A stretch of 64,000 nt of DNA from Hydractinia symbiolongicarpus (taxonomy: Eukaryota; Cnidaria; Hydrozoa; Anthoathecata; Hydractiniidae), in contig NC_079884.1 of the NCBI RefSeq assembly GCF_029227915.1, positions 14,820,001 through 14,884,000 on the forward strand, given 5' to 3'. Below the pieces are notes generated by a model, which had not been told where the DNA came from, searched no databases, and worked only from the letters and a program-made list of their open reading frames with translations. Of the stretch, positions 13,401-28,400 are shown one piece after another. Position 1 is the stretch's first letter, and each line of letters begins with the position of its first letter. The translations under genes were made by a program, and so were the position numbers.

Positions 13401-16400
13401 TTGGTAGTGGTACACTAGTAATAATGAAAGTTAGTGGTGGCACTTGACATAAGTGCACAAATAGTGGCAGCGTCTGTGTCCAGTAATCCACCCTTTTTGG
13501 CATGGGTTAAAAATATTCCTACCTCTTCAATAACATGACATGCAAGATTGCTTTATATAGTTCAATATAATTACAAGATTGTATTTGTGATATGTAAATG
13601 AATGCAGTTAAAGAGAACTAAATTAATATTAGGAGCTGTAAAGTTGTTTATATACTACTTTTTTTACAGCAGAAATTAAAGTAAAAATGGTATACAAGGA
13701 CTGGTATTCTGTTCTGTTCAATATTTTACTGCAGGGTTTGAACAGCTTTTTTTTAAAATAATTAATTTTCCAAAATGAGTTTCACTTTGCCTAATATACC
13801 AAAGTTAATTGATTATGCATAAAAGTGCCCTTTACAAAAAAAACCTTTAAAGTTCTACTATCTTGTTAAGTATTTTATAACTACAACACTTTTTTATTCC
13901 ACTTCTTGAAATTATTTTAGGGAAAATGTTCTTGAAAAAGACCAGAAATTAAGCAAGTTAGAGTGAGTTTTGGATTCCAATTTGAGAAAGTTGGTCAATG
14001 TGAAATAACGCAAAACCTTAAAAAAAATCACCAAATGATTTTCACTTAGCCTAAAACGACTGAAGTGTATAAACAATGCAGAACGAAGAAACTTGTATTA
14101 ATCCATTTGTGATATGCCTAAGTGAAAAAAAAATTGCAATTACACGTAAACATTTGGTATCTTTACGCCAGTGTGAGCTTTGATTTTAGCTTTTTTTAAT
14201 TGAAGTGAACTCACACTGGAATGAGGTTTCACTTCACCTTAAACAAGTATCAACTTATAGAACTTATATAAGAGTTCACTTCAGCAAAAGCGTGAGTTAC
14301 ATGAGTTATGTGAGTGTCATTTGGTATAAATCTTTATGGATAAAACAGTCTTGTTGTTGGCTGATATTACGCTAAACATGTTAGGTTAACAACTATACAT
14401 GAATTTTAGTGTGTTTCTGTTAAATATGTTGTAAAACCTATAATTCTTAGGAAAGTTCTTATTAACAAATTTCAGACACTTTCTGCAACATTAATTAAAA
14501 TCTTTATGACCACTTGAGGACAGGGCATAATAGGGTACAGATCTTTCGAAGATACTTCTGTGAGATGATTTTTTGTTGATGCTGTAGAAACTATGCTTCA
14601 TTAACGTAGACATGCTGCTCATTCAAATCACTGGACCCTACATAATTTTAAATATTAGTATATCTTGATCATTGACGATTATCCCACAAAAACTCAGACC
14701 TTTATATCAAATAATTTATATATCTATGTTAGTTTAGTTAAAATAGAAATCAACCTAGAATAAATTGTTATATTTATATATTTGGTATCATTAGAAGCGC
14801 AATTTTATGTAGAATAAGATGAGAGTATGCCTTAATTCTGAATCAGGGAGCACTAACAGTTGTAAATCAAAACGCAAGAGGGGGTAATTTCAAGGATTTT
14901 AAGCATTTTATTAGCTAAGAACATCTATTTGAGTTTGTTTCTAGTTTATTTGAAGTTATTGCAATGCTAAAATTCGAATTTTCAGGATAAAAAATAAAGA
15001 AATGTAAATAACATTTTATATATGATTTGCTGGCTGTATGGAACAGTCTTGATTAAAAGTCATGGATAATGAGCAAGGAAGGTAAGTCATTACATACTTA
15101 TCAAAAACGTAACGTAAAAAAGAGTAACATTAAGTAAGGTCTATAGTTTTTATTGGATCTAATTACTGTCTTTATTTTCTGATTTTTTAGAAAAAGCATA
15201 TTTATAGTTTATAGTGTTCTCTGAGGATAATGTTAAAGGCCTAAAGTGATAAATTGTCGAAAGATATAAGTTACGTCACCCTATAGCAAAGAATCCCTTT
15301 CAATTTGAAAATATATTGGTTTATTTATATATTGAGAGCTAAGAGAAAACTCTTAGCTCTCAAGCAACAAACGGGTTCCATGGGATGTGTGTAATATGCA
15401 AGGGATCTGAATCAAAAAAACCCTTGCAGGATGGCAGAAAAGGAGTTGACACACTACTAAACTATGCAAAGAAACGCGCAAGGGACATCGATCTTGTAAA
15501 TCGAATCGAAGAACAGCTCTCGCTAAAAGAACCCAACATTAAAGTACATACACGCTGTCAACGTTTAGCTTATGATGAAAGCAGGAGGCGGCCCTTATCA
15601 CCATTGAAAGAAACTATACCAGAAAAGAAACGTAAAATATCGCGATCTGCCTTTGATTGGAAAAGCCGTTGTTTATTGAATGGGCAGAACAAGAAAATGC
15701 TGATTAAACTGCTGACACAACGTTGGAGAAGTAAAGGCTTTAATGTAGAAGAGGCTAAAAGTGACGCAGATACATTGATTGTCAAAGATTGAGGCATGCA
15801 GAAGAAGGAACAGTTGTTGTTCATGTAGATGATGCTGACATATTTTGCATGCAGATGTATCACTACAACACCAATCTACATCATGATATATATTTCAAAA
15901 CCATGAAGAAGACGGATGGTATCAGAAAGTGTTGAAAGATCAGAGATGTCAATGAGAAGCATGCTGAAATCCTTGTTCATCATATCCTATTTTTACATGC
16001 TTGGACCGGATGTGACACAACATCAGGAACTTTTGGAATGGGTATGTCCTATATTTATCTATATTTACTGTTTTAAGTAACTCAACAAAATGAAATCTTT
16101 GTACTACCAAATGATTGTAATTCACGCTATTATTTTTATTGCATTACTTTATCAATTCATACTCACCTGTATTTATATGAACAGGAAAGACATCGCTAAT
16201 TGGCAAACTGCTCAAGACTCAAGACACACAATATATTGCCGAAACATTCTTGAAAAATGATGCTGAAAAAGATTTTTCTGAAGCTGGCTCAGAGTTATTC
16301 TTAAAAAGGTAAAATTCATCTCAATTATATATTTATGATGGATATTGGTATAGCCATTAACTACTATTAAACAATGTTTTTATCTTTAAATTTCAGTTAT

Positions 16401-19400
16401 TCTTACAACAACAAGACTCTTGGTGACATGCGTTATTCGAAATACATGGAGATGGTTTAAACAAACAAGACTTTAAAGATTGAATCTCTGCCACCATCGA
16501 AAGGATCAGCCTCTCAGCATGCACTTTATGTTTATATTCAGGTAACATAAAACCATTTAGCCTGCGTATTTTAACTTTCTTAATAAAATCAAGAAATCAC
16601 AGACTGTCAGTGATTATTGTTTATTTTTCATATAAATTATTATTCTCACATTATGTTCAGGTAAACGATTGGAAAAACCTACACAAGGCTAGTTTGGATC
16701 CAAAGGACTGGGATTGGATTACTCGAAATGACGTATACTTCCCTGTATACTGTAAAGAGCCTGTTGCACCAGAAAGATTGCTTACGTTTAAAAGGTGTAA
16801 TTGCAAACTCGAGACAAAAAAACCGTGCTCCACAAATTGTTCGTGCAGAAAGAATGGACCGCACTGTGTCGCTGCCTGCGGGAATTGCAGAGGAGATAGC
16901 TGCACCAATAAAGACCCAAAGCTCGAAAAAGACAATACAGAAGATGAAAATGACTGCGAAAAAAACATTTTCGATATTTTCGACGACTTGTAGTTAATTT
17001 TTTTCAACTAGTAATAAATTGTCAAGGTAGTGCCCCCTGATTCAGAATTGAAGCATACTCTCCTCTTAATCTACATAAAATTGCGCTTCTAATGATACTA
17101 AATATGTTAATATAACAATTTATTCTAGGTTGACCTATATTTCAGGCTAATGTGACTAGACTATGTCAGAAATTGGCAACCAAATAAACGACGTGATTTA
17201 GGGAAAGACTCTTAGCTAACTCAAGGTAATTATCAACATTTTAAATTTTAGTGTATGTTGATTCATAATGATCGTCCCACGTTAAATACGAGTCTTGTAC
17301 TTTTACGTCTATATCAAAAATTTATTAATTTTTACAAGCACTCTATTTTATAACTAATATAATGCAAAAAAGAATAAAAATAGATTCTTACTTGATCAGG
17401 ATTCTTAAACAATCAGCATGATCCCCTCTGAGTTCATTCGGTTGAAATGTGAAGTTATTAACATCATCTGGAGACACATCATACACTGTCAAATATTGGT
17501 ATACACGTTGCATTGGAGTATTCTTGAACATTTGTGTGTTGAATAACCAATCATGTCTTTTAACCTCTAAAGAAATCATCATGAGGAGCAATGTTTAATA
17601 AAGTGGTTTTAACAGTCTAACAAACTTTAACCCTAACACGAGGCTTTAGGCCCATTTATGTAAAGCCTAATACATCTATAATTTTGCAGGACTGGCGTAT
17701 GACACAATTCAATTGGGAAAGCTTTTGAAAATGCATTTTTTATCATTCATAAACAGATTAAGTATTACAGTGAATGTATAACAACCTTTTGATAATTTAA
17801 AAACTGTTGAGGAAGTTAAATGCAATTCAGTATGTCAGAAAGGCATATTAATGTTAGAGTATTTTCTCCTCTATGTTGCTGGTGTACCATGTATGCAAAT
17901 ACAGGCCACAAACCACTTACACCAATCTTTTTACACTTGTACAGAGATTCCATTCAATCAGATCACACAGCCTCATCATCAAGGGGTGAACTGGAAGTTG
18001 TAAGTCAAACAATGTAAAGCCATCAGATTATTTATCTAGATATTCTACCACATGAATCTTTCCTAATTTATGTCGGTAGTTTACAGACACACAGAAATTA
18101 GGAAAGATACAAGTTAATTTGAAAAAACAGTTCTCTTTGTATATTAAATTAATATCCATGTCAGAAACTGACGAGCAGACCAACATCGTTAAGGACGACA
18201 AGAAGCTTGGCTAACTCAAGATAATTATCCACCAGGCATATATGCTAGTAAAGAGTTACTGCTGTCTTAGCAGTATACCAAGATATAGGAAATTAACCCA
18301 CTCAGATAAAGGACTTACCTCAAAGGAATATGATTTTTATACTGAAAGGACATATTAGAAAGTATATAAATGAAGCCACCCTGATACGGTTTTCAAAGCT
18401 GTATCAGTTTATTGAAAACACTTTCAGCAAGTGCGACCAGTCCACAATATTCACAACAATTTAAAAAAATAAGTTTGTTTTACCATTTTGCATGTACCAA
18501 GTAAGCTTTTAAACAAAAGCATTGTTTGAGTCAACAAATACCGCTAAACAGATTGTAGAAATCCTGGTCAGCAAGACAACAACTCGCAATAGTTGACAGT
18601 TTCGAGGCTGTGAGAAAATTGTTACTGTTGTTGTTATCGCAATTTTTTTTAAACTTGTTAAAATGTTCTTGAAATTCATCATTTATGGAAATGTTTTCTA
18701 ACTTTTCTGTTTTTCGCTTCCCTTTTTGACAACATCCCCCTTGATCAATGTACTGAGTTATTAGTATTTCAAGTCTACAGGGGCCATTTATTTAATGCAT
18801 GAGATTCAGATTTTAATGCTCTAAATGCTCTATTTGCCATTTCTTTGAAATTTTTATTTTTTTGGGTGGAGGGATCAGAATTGAATTTCGATGAACTTCA
18901 CAAGAAGATCAAGGGAGTATTAAGAGCACACAACTGTGGTTAAAACTGGTTATGTAAACCCATTGCTTTGGTACCTTTTATATTTGTAATAAAATTCTTG
19001 CAGTAAGAAACCATTTTGATTAATAGTAAGATCAGCAAAATTTGAGGATTTGTAGGTTAAGCAAAATCTCCCTGGGTTTCATAATTATAAGTTTGTTGGT
19101 TATGACCTTATACAAGAAATTCTGTAGCAGTTTGACTTGAATCTGAGCTATTATGTTATTATCAAAGCGTTGGGAGCATGTAGATTTGAATCTCAGGTAC
19201 CAAAAAAAAGGCTGCCAAAAGAGATCTCTAAAAAATGTATTTTGTGTCATGAAATAGCGTTAGGCTCTTATTATGTAACTAGTGGGTGGCCCGTGGAAAA
19301 ATTCACAGGGTCGGCCGTCCTTTTCATACCGTCTTCAGTCAGTCTCGCTACTTGGGGTACCTTTTTGCATGACAGACAGACGCATACGGGTATTATAATA

Positions 19401-22400
19401 TAGATTATTGGTTTCTTCATCTAGTTTAAATCGATGTTCTTGAAGCTAAGCGCTTCACAACAATCACACCAAACATCACCACCTTTTTTAATAAAATTTT
19501 GGCATAATTAAGGTACTACGAAGAAGAACATTGTTGCCATAAGTTTTGTCTATATTATGGACCAAGGAGGCTCAATCCTAATGACTTGAAGATTTATGCA
19601 AGGGATTGAACAGTTAAGTATGCACCTTATTTACCTTGACAACATGTCACTATCCTACTATAAGAAGTTAAAAACTAGCTCTTGCATAGAAAACAGATGC
19701 TATATTTTGAGATTATTCAATTTTCAATAAAAAAAATCTTACGTTCATTACTCAGCAGGCATCTATATGTTTCTTCTGGTGATATGCAAGTAACAGATGG
19801 TAACATATGTAAAAACATTCCACGCCTGGCTTTTGACCTTTCCTTTGTCTATTGTGACAGAAGATTTACTACAAATTAAGTTAACAAAAATTCCATGGGC
19901 TTTAACAACTTCTGCAATTTGCCTTCGTTTTACAATATTCCTAAACTGAATAGTTTAGGTTTAACACACAAAAAGTCTGTGCATGAAGTTGTGACCAAAA
20001 ACCTTTTTTGAGTATAAACAGGCCTCCCATAAAGTCTTTTTTAAAGAGCAACAAAACGTTTTATATGGACACTAATGTTATATCCTTTTGAGAGCATGTT
20101 AAAAAATATTTCAGAACATTGAAACAAACAAATGCAACTTTTTATGAAAGATGTTAAGGATGAAGCATTAACCACCAAAGTGACTTATGGAGCTAACTTC
20201 TCCTAAAGAGTTTTAAGTAAACAAAAACGATCTGATTGAAAGATAACATCTGGTTCCAAACAAAAACAAAATTATTGAAAAATTAAAAAATAGGATAGTA
20301 TAATGATATCTCTGTGTTTATACATTTTGCATAATTGAGCAAACACACACACAAAAAAAAAAATAATAAACAGTTTTCTTGAAATATATTTTATTCATGT
20401 TTAACATTTTACGAATTGAAGTCAATCATTTGTGGGTATATAAACAAAAGTGAAATGCTATTGCTGAACCATATCGTTATGTTATTTCCCAAAATGCAGC
20501 ACTTTGTTAATCACACATATGCAAACATACCTTCTTCTGAACATTATTAGTAACTTCTATGAGACACAAATCCTGCTTATTTTTTCTCCATACTTTTCCA
20601 TTACTTGCTTGACAGTAACCAAGGATGACAAGGTTAAATAAGAAACAATCTAGTCCATATGACACCTAAAATATAAAAGTGTGTCCATCCTAAATATATT
20701 TGACAAAGAGTAAAATCAGGGAATTTATTTAATAAACTTCTGACTGTTACAACATTAAAAACAAACAATTAAGTATATAATCCATAGACTCTAGTATTAA
20801 ACACAGTCCCTTTTTAAAATCTGAAATACAAAATAAGATGTGCCTGTCTGAGACAGGCGAAGTGGATATGTCCAATTTCATTTGATGTACCCACAAGAAT
20901 TACTGCATTTTAAAAAGTGATGCTGTAAAAAAGCAGCTGGTAGGAGCCGGACGAAAACTCGATACTGATATTGAGTACAAGATATTTAATTAAGTTCACT
21001 AATGCAAAAAAAAAAAACAAGTTTACGCCACACATGGTGGTCACACATGAATATCAAACATGAGCATAAACAATAAAACAATGAAATTTTTTGACAAACT
21101 TGAAAACCTTTATGGTTACTTGTGGGTAGTTAAGGCCTGTTACCTAGCAGCTTTACTTGTCTCAAACATGAAATCAACTGATTTGTAAATAATTATCTGT
21201 TCTCAGGTTAAAATTCATCTATAAAAAAGAAAATTTTAAGAAAATGTGAAAAACCATATTTTCAGCTTATTTCAAAACAAGAGTTTTGCCGCATGTCTAA
21301 GCAAATTAAATTTGTAGATAATTATCTATACTAACATTTATAGAAAAATTAACAATAATTTTTTGAGAAAAACTAAAAAAAAACATATATTTGGGACCAA
21401 TTTGGGGGATCTTGCCCAAAATGGCAACATTATGTTGTTCTTTCAAAAGTCCACAAATATCACTTTCTAGCATTTACTGATAAGTAAATGCTAGAAAGTG
21501 ATAAAAGTAAATGCTTTGTTTAAAAAATCAGAAAAAAAACAAATGAGCGGAACCAGAGAAAAACTGTGATGTATGGACGTACAAACTGTTATTCAAAGTC
21601 AGTTCGCTATCGTGTGACCCCTATAAACTTTGTGTTTCCAGAAAACTGATAATGTGTAAAGCTAAAATGAGTGTTTGGGATGACGAATATGCGCAAAAAG
21701 CTTTTGTAGCATTACAGGAATGACTGAAAAAAGTTTATGAAAATAAATGTCTCTCCTTGTGAGCACAAACAACAACAGCACAAAAAATTTTGCATTTTTG
21801 ATTAAAAAACTTGTTACAAACGTATTGGAAGCCCGCCGCTAAACTAAAAGCCATCATTACACCTCACAATCAGTAATTGCAACGAATAAGACAGCAGTAT
21901 GAAAGGATATGGTGTCCCGAACAACAATTGATGCCGTTTGTGCAAGAGACATTTGTCTACAAACAAGAAAGTTAGAATATCTATGTGTCTAAATGCAAAA
22001 GCTGATGGTACAAAGCTAGAGCCCTTCATAGTTTTTTATGGAGCAAACCAGGGGGCAGCAACTTTACATAAGGAGTACAAATCACGTTGTATCGTTACTA
22101 TGTTGTATTGTCATCAAATGCATGGATGAATGAAGATTTACCCTTAAGAATGTGAAAACGTGATCAGAAAATTCTTGTACACCTCTTTTAGCCTGGGAGT
22201 CATTGTAACTTAATAGACTTTGTTAATAAACAATTAAAAGATAGCACAGTTACTTCCATAATTATACCACAAGGCTGTACAAAGTACATCCACGTGCAAG
22301 ACTATCTGAGTTGTTAAATTTAAATCAACAACTGTAGGTTTGAGGGTTTGATACGCTAATAAAGTTTTAGAAAAAACAGATGAATTTGAAGATAATTTTA

Positions 22401-25400
22401 TTGACATTTTGTAGTGTATTGTTATGTTGTGTTATGTTTTTTAAAAACAAAAGAAAGAAAAGGAAGAGAAAAAATAAAGTCTTTGGTTTGTTATTTTGAA
22501 AATTATTGTTTGTTATTTATTGTTGAAAATAAGCACCACCCTCTTATCAGTGCTGCACCCTTTCAGTCAACTCTAAATTAGCGCTAGGGCCCTAAAGGAA
22601 ATACGGCTATTTGTTAAATTCATGGACGTTACACTGCAGAGGAAATAGGGATCACCTAGGACTAATTTCATAAACTGGGCGAATTTATCTGCTTCAGAAA
22701 ATATTTTTATATACAAATATTTCCTTGAGGTAAATAAATCATAAAGCAATAAATCTTTTAAAATCCACAGTTTTTTTACATAACTAGTTAGTAAAGCTCA
22801 TTTTCTGACTATATATCCATATTTTTTCTATTAAAGCACTTTATCACAATTTTATAGCTATAATACTAGTATCTTTTACAGAAAATATTCAGTTATTAAA
22901 TAATTAATTATTTCTGTCAAATATAGCTAAAGTGCTATTCGATTGCAAAATTATACATAAAGGATTATGAAATTATTAAAGAAAAATGTTAATAACAACA
23001 AAGATGGTCTGTAACTTAGAAAAAGACGTTTTTAATATTACTGCAATGCACGAGCTGCAAATTTTCGATCGCATTTTACTTTCTTTAAAATTTTCAGACA
23101 TGTCTTGAAATTATGCAGCCATGAAAAGATGTGCTGTAATATTTTTATTCTGGATATTTTTCTTTCAACAGCGTTGGGTGCAGCAGAGTATACTACCCAA
23201 TAATCCTTGGGGAAAAAAGCCTATTGTTAGAAAAATATAAATAAACAAAATGAATCCCTCTTAACATAATTAACAACCTTACCCTTTTAATGTAATTAAC
23301 CCAAAGTTAATTTTAAAAACTAAGGTTGTAAAAAGTTGACGCTTTTCGTGAAAGCAATATTTTTTCTTATTATACAATCCTAATTCGAAATTTCTGCTGA
23401 TTCAGCAGAAATATCGAATTAGGAATGTATAATAATTATTTTTGTGCATCTTAAGGTCTATATTTTTAATTACTGCGATCTTAACGGTTTATTAAAAGCA
23501 CACGTTCCTATTCATTAATTTGATGAGTTTCAAACTTTATACAATGGAGGCAATGTAAAAACAATTCCTAAATAAATCTTTTGTACATTGGTGGAATTTG
23601 CTGATGTAATCAATAATTCATACCCGTATATCTTCTTAACAGTTCGACAAGAGCACATGATCTTATACATTTTCATTTCATGATCTTATACATTTGGTCA
23701 GTGTTCTAAGCTTTATACAACAAAGACAGGAAACAAGTTATAAAGAAATTTTTTGTGCTTTAAAGAGTCATTGCTGAGATGTCTTAAATGTTTATCGATA
23801 AATCAAACGTCACAATGTCATATAACATAAAAACAGGGTGGTGATGTCAGCTATTTCTCACCATGCAAGTCACTAGGGACCACATGCGATTATTGGAATC
23901 AATTTCTTTAAGCTGGATCAATTTAATCCAATCGGGACAGACAGGTTTATGACATCATCATAAAACCAATTAAACAAACCTCTCTTCTATCTCTTCAACT
24001 GTGTGTCAAAAGCAAACATTGTTTTGATCAGTGTTACGAGCTCTATACAATAGAGTCAACGGGTAAACAAATGTTCGATAATTTTTTATTTGTGTATTGA
24101 CAGGTCATTGCTTTTGTCATTAAAATACAAATGATAGATCTTTTTTTTATTGTTCTTCTACTTAAGTGGGTTTTTCCACGGTCTTAACAACTAGTCTTTA
24201 TATTAATAGGCGAATACATCTATTTTGTTACATGATATGTTCTACCCAATTAAAATTTAAACAAAAGATATACACGCACCCACAACACACACAATTTCCG
24301 TACTATTAGTAGAAGAAATAGTGTAAAGCAATTTTATTTAAAAAGATGCATAAGACAAAAAATTGCAATTAAAAATTGATTCTTGAATCGCTTCTATTAA
24401 AATTTCTATTAAAATTTACCTAGAAATACAAAAGTATTAATATTTGTGATTTTTCAAATAAAAAAACATTTTATAATATTGCAAGAATTAAATTTCGTAA
24501 GGTATCAAAATCAAGCATGTAAAAACTAGGTAAATGTTCAAAAAGAAAACAATTACTTACAGTTGGTGCTATATCAAAGTGATATATTCTTGGAAAGGCG
24601 TCTTCAGGCTTCTCTTCAAAGACACACAGTGCATCAACAACATCATCAATCTCCACAGATGTACTATGAACTGGAGTCGTCACAACTTGCTGCTCAGGCA
24701 TTTTTTTGTTTTTATGCTTAAAAGAATTTCTAGTTAACCTTTCCAACGCAGCAACTTTTTCTGTCACAACTAATGACTTTCCCATTCCACCAATTTCAGA
24801 TCGAATAACTCTTGTATTGTAGCTAAAATGCAGTTATTGTGTACATTGCGCAGGTGTAAGTAAGTTCCAAATTAAAAAGTGTATATCACTGTCTTCAACG
24901 TAATAAAAATATAATTAGTGTTTACTATCTATTAAGATAAAGAATTCTTCATAACAGAACCTTAGTTACCCCACTTACCAGTCAGTGTCAACTTGAGCTG
25001 CATACTGAAATTCTTTGAACTTCTTTACCTCTGCTGTAAGACATAGCTGTTTCTGAAGAAGGTCTCCTATCCTTTCTCTTTGAGGATAAACTGGTAATTT
25101 GACCTTGTATGCATCCAAAGCTGACGTCAAGTAGGAACGACTTTCGTTTTCACTGGAACACACGAAAACCAAAGGATTCTTGAAACCTATGTTATTAATA
25201 AACTATTAATAAACTATATTAATAAGACTGAATTTATCCATTCAATAAACCACGTTTTTATTACTTTGAGAGTACTCTACTTAAATACAGTTGATTATCA
25301 TGGTGTCACTCCTGAGACAAGGGGTCGCCATCACTAAATCAACCCTTTTATTTAAAAAGATGGCAAAACATGTTTACTTTCTCCCTTGAAAATCATCCAT

Positions 25401-28400
25401 ACTTTAATTTACATTGGCATTCTACTGACTCACCGCATATTACATTTTAAACTATGAGTTCCTCTCCACTTAATTTTTAAAGCACAAACAGATGCTCTTT
25501 TATTAAGTCACAGAGATAATATAATCTTGCCTAATTTATTGTTGTTGAACAATAAGTGGCTTAAATATTACCTACCCTGACTCATTAAAGATCTTGAAAA
25601 ATTAAACACTCTTTCACTTTTATCGTATCCGAGACTATCAGCAAAAACCAGACAATAAATTCCATAGGGGTTGTAAACAGCACGAAGAATCAATAACTCA
25701 ATCTATATAAACAAATGTGGAAGAAAAATCTTTGTATTTACATATAATGTTAAATTGTTTATCTAGGTAGTTGACACATTTTTCTTTTTCAGCTTTTCCT
25801 ACCGAAATAATTAAAAAAGCTTTAGCATACCTGCTCCAGAGAAACTTCGTCCGTACAAAACAAAACCTCTTCCATGCATGGTAAAGAGCCATCTTGTTGA
25901 AGATACAATTCCAAAATACCATACAGGATGTGATCTAAAACAATGTTAGGTAATTTAAAGCACAAATTTTAAATATACACAGTTATAGCCAATTAAAACC
26001 GTCAGAAGAAAACAAACCTTCAGAAAGAACAAGGAGACTAGGTTTTTCTTTGTTTAAATAATCTGGTATGTTTCGCTGCACCTTTTCAGTTGTTGAATCT
26101 GCAAAATATAAATTTGCACACAAATGTGCAGTTTAAAAGTTTTTTATCATCATACACAATTTTTTAAATTCTTACTTTTGTCAAGCTCTTTCAAGAACTG
26201 CACAAACTGATTAAATAAAAGAAATGGAGCAGCAAAATCTTCAGTTGTGTTTTTCTCCTCGTTTACTTCAATGCTAAATTAAACATAACAAAAAAACATG
26301 ATAGAGCTGAGCTTGATTGAACAAAGTTTCTTTATTGTTTTCTTCTAAATTTATAAAACCTTGTTTTAACAACTGCTTTTGCAACAAAAGGTTGGCACGA
26401 ATCTAAGTAAAACATAAAACGTGTTTGCGGTACTATGATGTTCTTCTTTTTTAGTTAAACAACTTTACGGACAAATATATTAAGATTAAGGCAATTCGTT
26501 GGTCAAAATTGTAAAAAGTCAATTCTTGCTACTTTCGCACAAATGTAGATCAGGCTGACAGCGTTTAAAATTTACCAATCACTCTCTCTAGGACCCGCGT
26601 ATGACAAAATAATTCAGGTCAGGCCGTTAAAAAGTTGAAAATTTTGCAAACTTGGCCATGTCCACATCAGCAAATAACTAAATAACCTAAAATCTAATTC
26701 CTAACTCCATTCTGAACATTGACAAGTTCCAAATGGGTTAATTATATATAGAAATAGCCTATGCAGTTACTTGTGGTGGCGAACTTCAAAATTAACTGTC
26801 TGTTCCAATATATTTTGACCACAATTGTAAATTCCTCCATAATTTTAAAATGTAGTTTGACGAAATAGTCTAAGCAAATATGACACTTCCCTCATTTTCT
26901 GTGCATAAATTATACAGCTTTCAGAAAACATTTTCCAGTAATAATAATAATTAAGTATGTGTAAGTGAACAAATCAGTGCTTCCGAAAAGTTTGAAAATC
27001 AATAAAAATTAATAGACACTGAAATTTTTTTGTAAACTTTATACACTGATGCATAAATTTTAACAGATTTTAAGGTTTCAAATAAGAGAAAACATATACA
27101 CACTTATTTCAGGTTTTAGTGTCTTTATTTCACTAATCATTATAAACCATCAACCCTAGAATTTGAGATGCATCACAATTCCTTTTTTTATGGACTGTAT
27201 AATCAATATAATTTATAGAGGTTTTATCTGCGTTGTCCAGATGATGCCTCATACTAAAGTAAGTGCATTACCTAAAAACCAGAGGGCATATTTTTACTAA
27301 TATTATTTATCTTTTAGTTACCTGGCATATGTCTCCTTTAAAATTATAAGCTCTCTTTCTGCATCTTCTGCAATTTCGTTGATAAGATCACTGTCAGGAT
27401 CTTGTTTGTGGCACCAAATAATTGCCTTGTTCATATCAAAAGGAAAAACTCTAGTAAGACAAGCCAGTGCCACATTTTCGTCAAACTTATGTTCTTGTTG
27501 CAACTTTTCCAGGATAATCGCGATTTTTTGGTAGGACATTTGATTAAAATTTGTTGGTTTCTCGTATGCAACAGTTTCCCAATCTTTGTTTAAAACTTCT
27601 TTATCATCAATCATTGACATCATAAAAGCATTCTTGATTTTAACAACACTAACATCATCATCAATTACTCTTAGTAATGCAAATACCTGTGGAGGCAGTG
27701 AAATAACTGATCCAATATTATCATGTAAATAGTAAAGATGCTTTTGTAAAACTAAGCATTGTTTAACAGTAAAGTAATTTAACAAGGGATATTTTTCACG
27801 ATACTCAGATAAATCACGTTTCCATTCTTTTAGGTGTTCTTCCAATTGAAATATTTTCTCCCTCAGCTCTTTGTACCAAGCCTCCATACCAATTTCACAA
27901 GCCTTGGCAATATCACATTTTACTTCCATCTTTAAATGCAGCCATTTCACAGCGCCAGCTTCACAAAGTGACACATACACATTTGCAAGTCTAGTAACAA
28001 CGTCAGATGTCTGAAAAAAAGGAACTTAAAATAAGAACATGCAGAAACTCACAATTAAAAAATGGTGACACTCAATTCTATTAATAATATTTAGACTATC
28101 TAAAATGGTACATGCTACTTAAATTGTAATTACAAGGAACATTGACCTTAAATTTAAAACATTAATTGACTTTGATTTTCTCAATGAATTTTAAGGACAC
28201 AAACTATTAATATTTAGTTATAACAATGGCGTCCATACATAAGAAAAATAACACTTATAATAACTCCAAGCATGTAATGAATATTAAGAAAATATAAAAA
28301 AAATTTGAAACAAGAAATTATAAAAAAAAAGCTATAACTTTTACCCATCATCTTAATTTTACCACAATCACAATTAATGTTAGTAGCCTGTTAAATGGTC

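Larger units (their letters stand above)
14750..17133 (+). mobile_element. TIR DNA transposon with a broken PIN-like/CXC gene
   Basis: 104-bp terminal inverted repeats at 14750-14853 and 17030-17133, about 90% identical, starting tcaacctagaataaattg. Between them lies one plus-strand gene whose stop is 37 bp from the right repeat. Outside the repeats I see no clear target-site duplication. The tight fit of gene and repeats suggests the gene product once moved the element. Confidence 0.85.

Noticed and set aside
16657-17007. Minus-strand and second plus-frame ORFs over the CXC region
   Set aside because: They overlap the plus frame that has the ordered Cys pattern and the proper stop before the inverted repeat.
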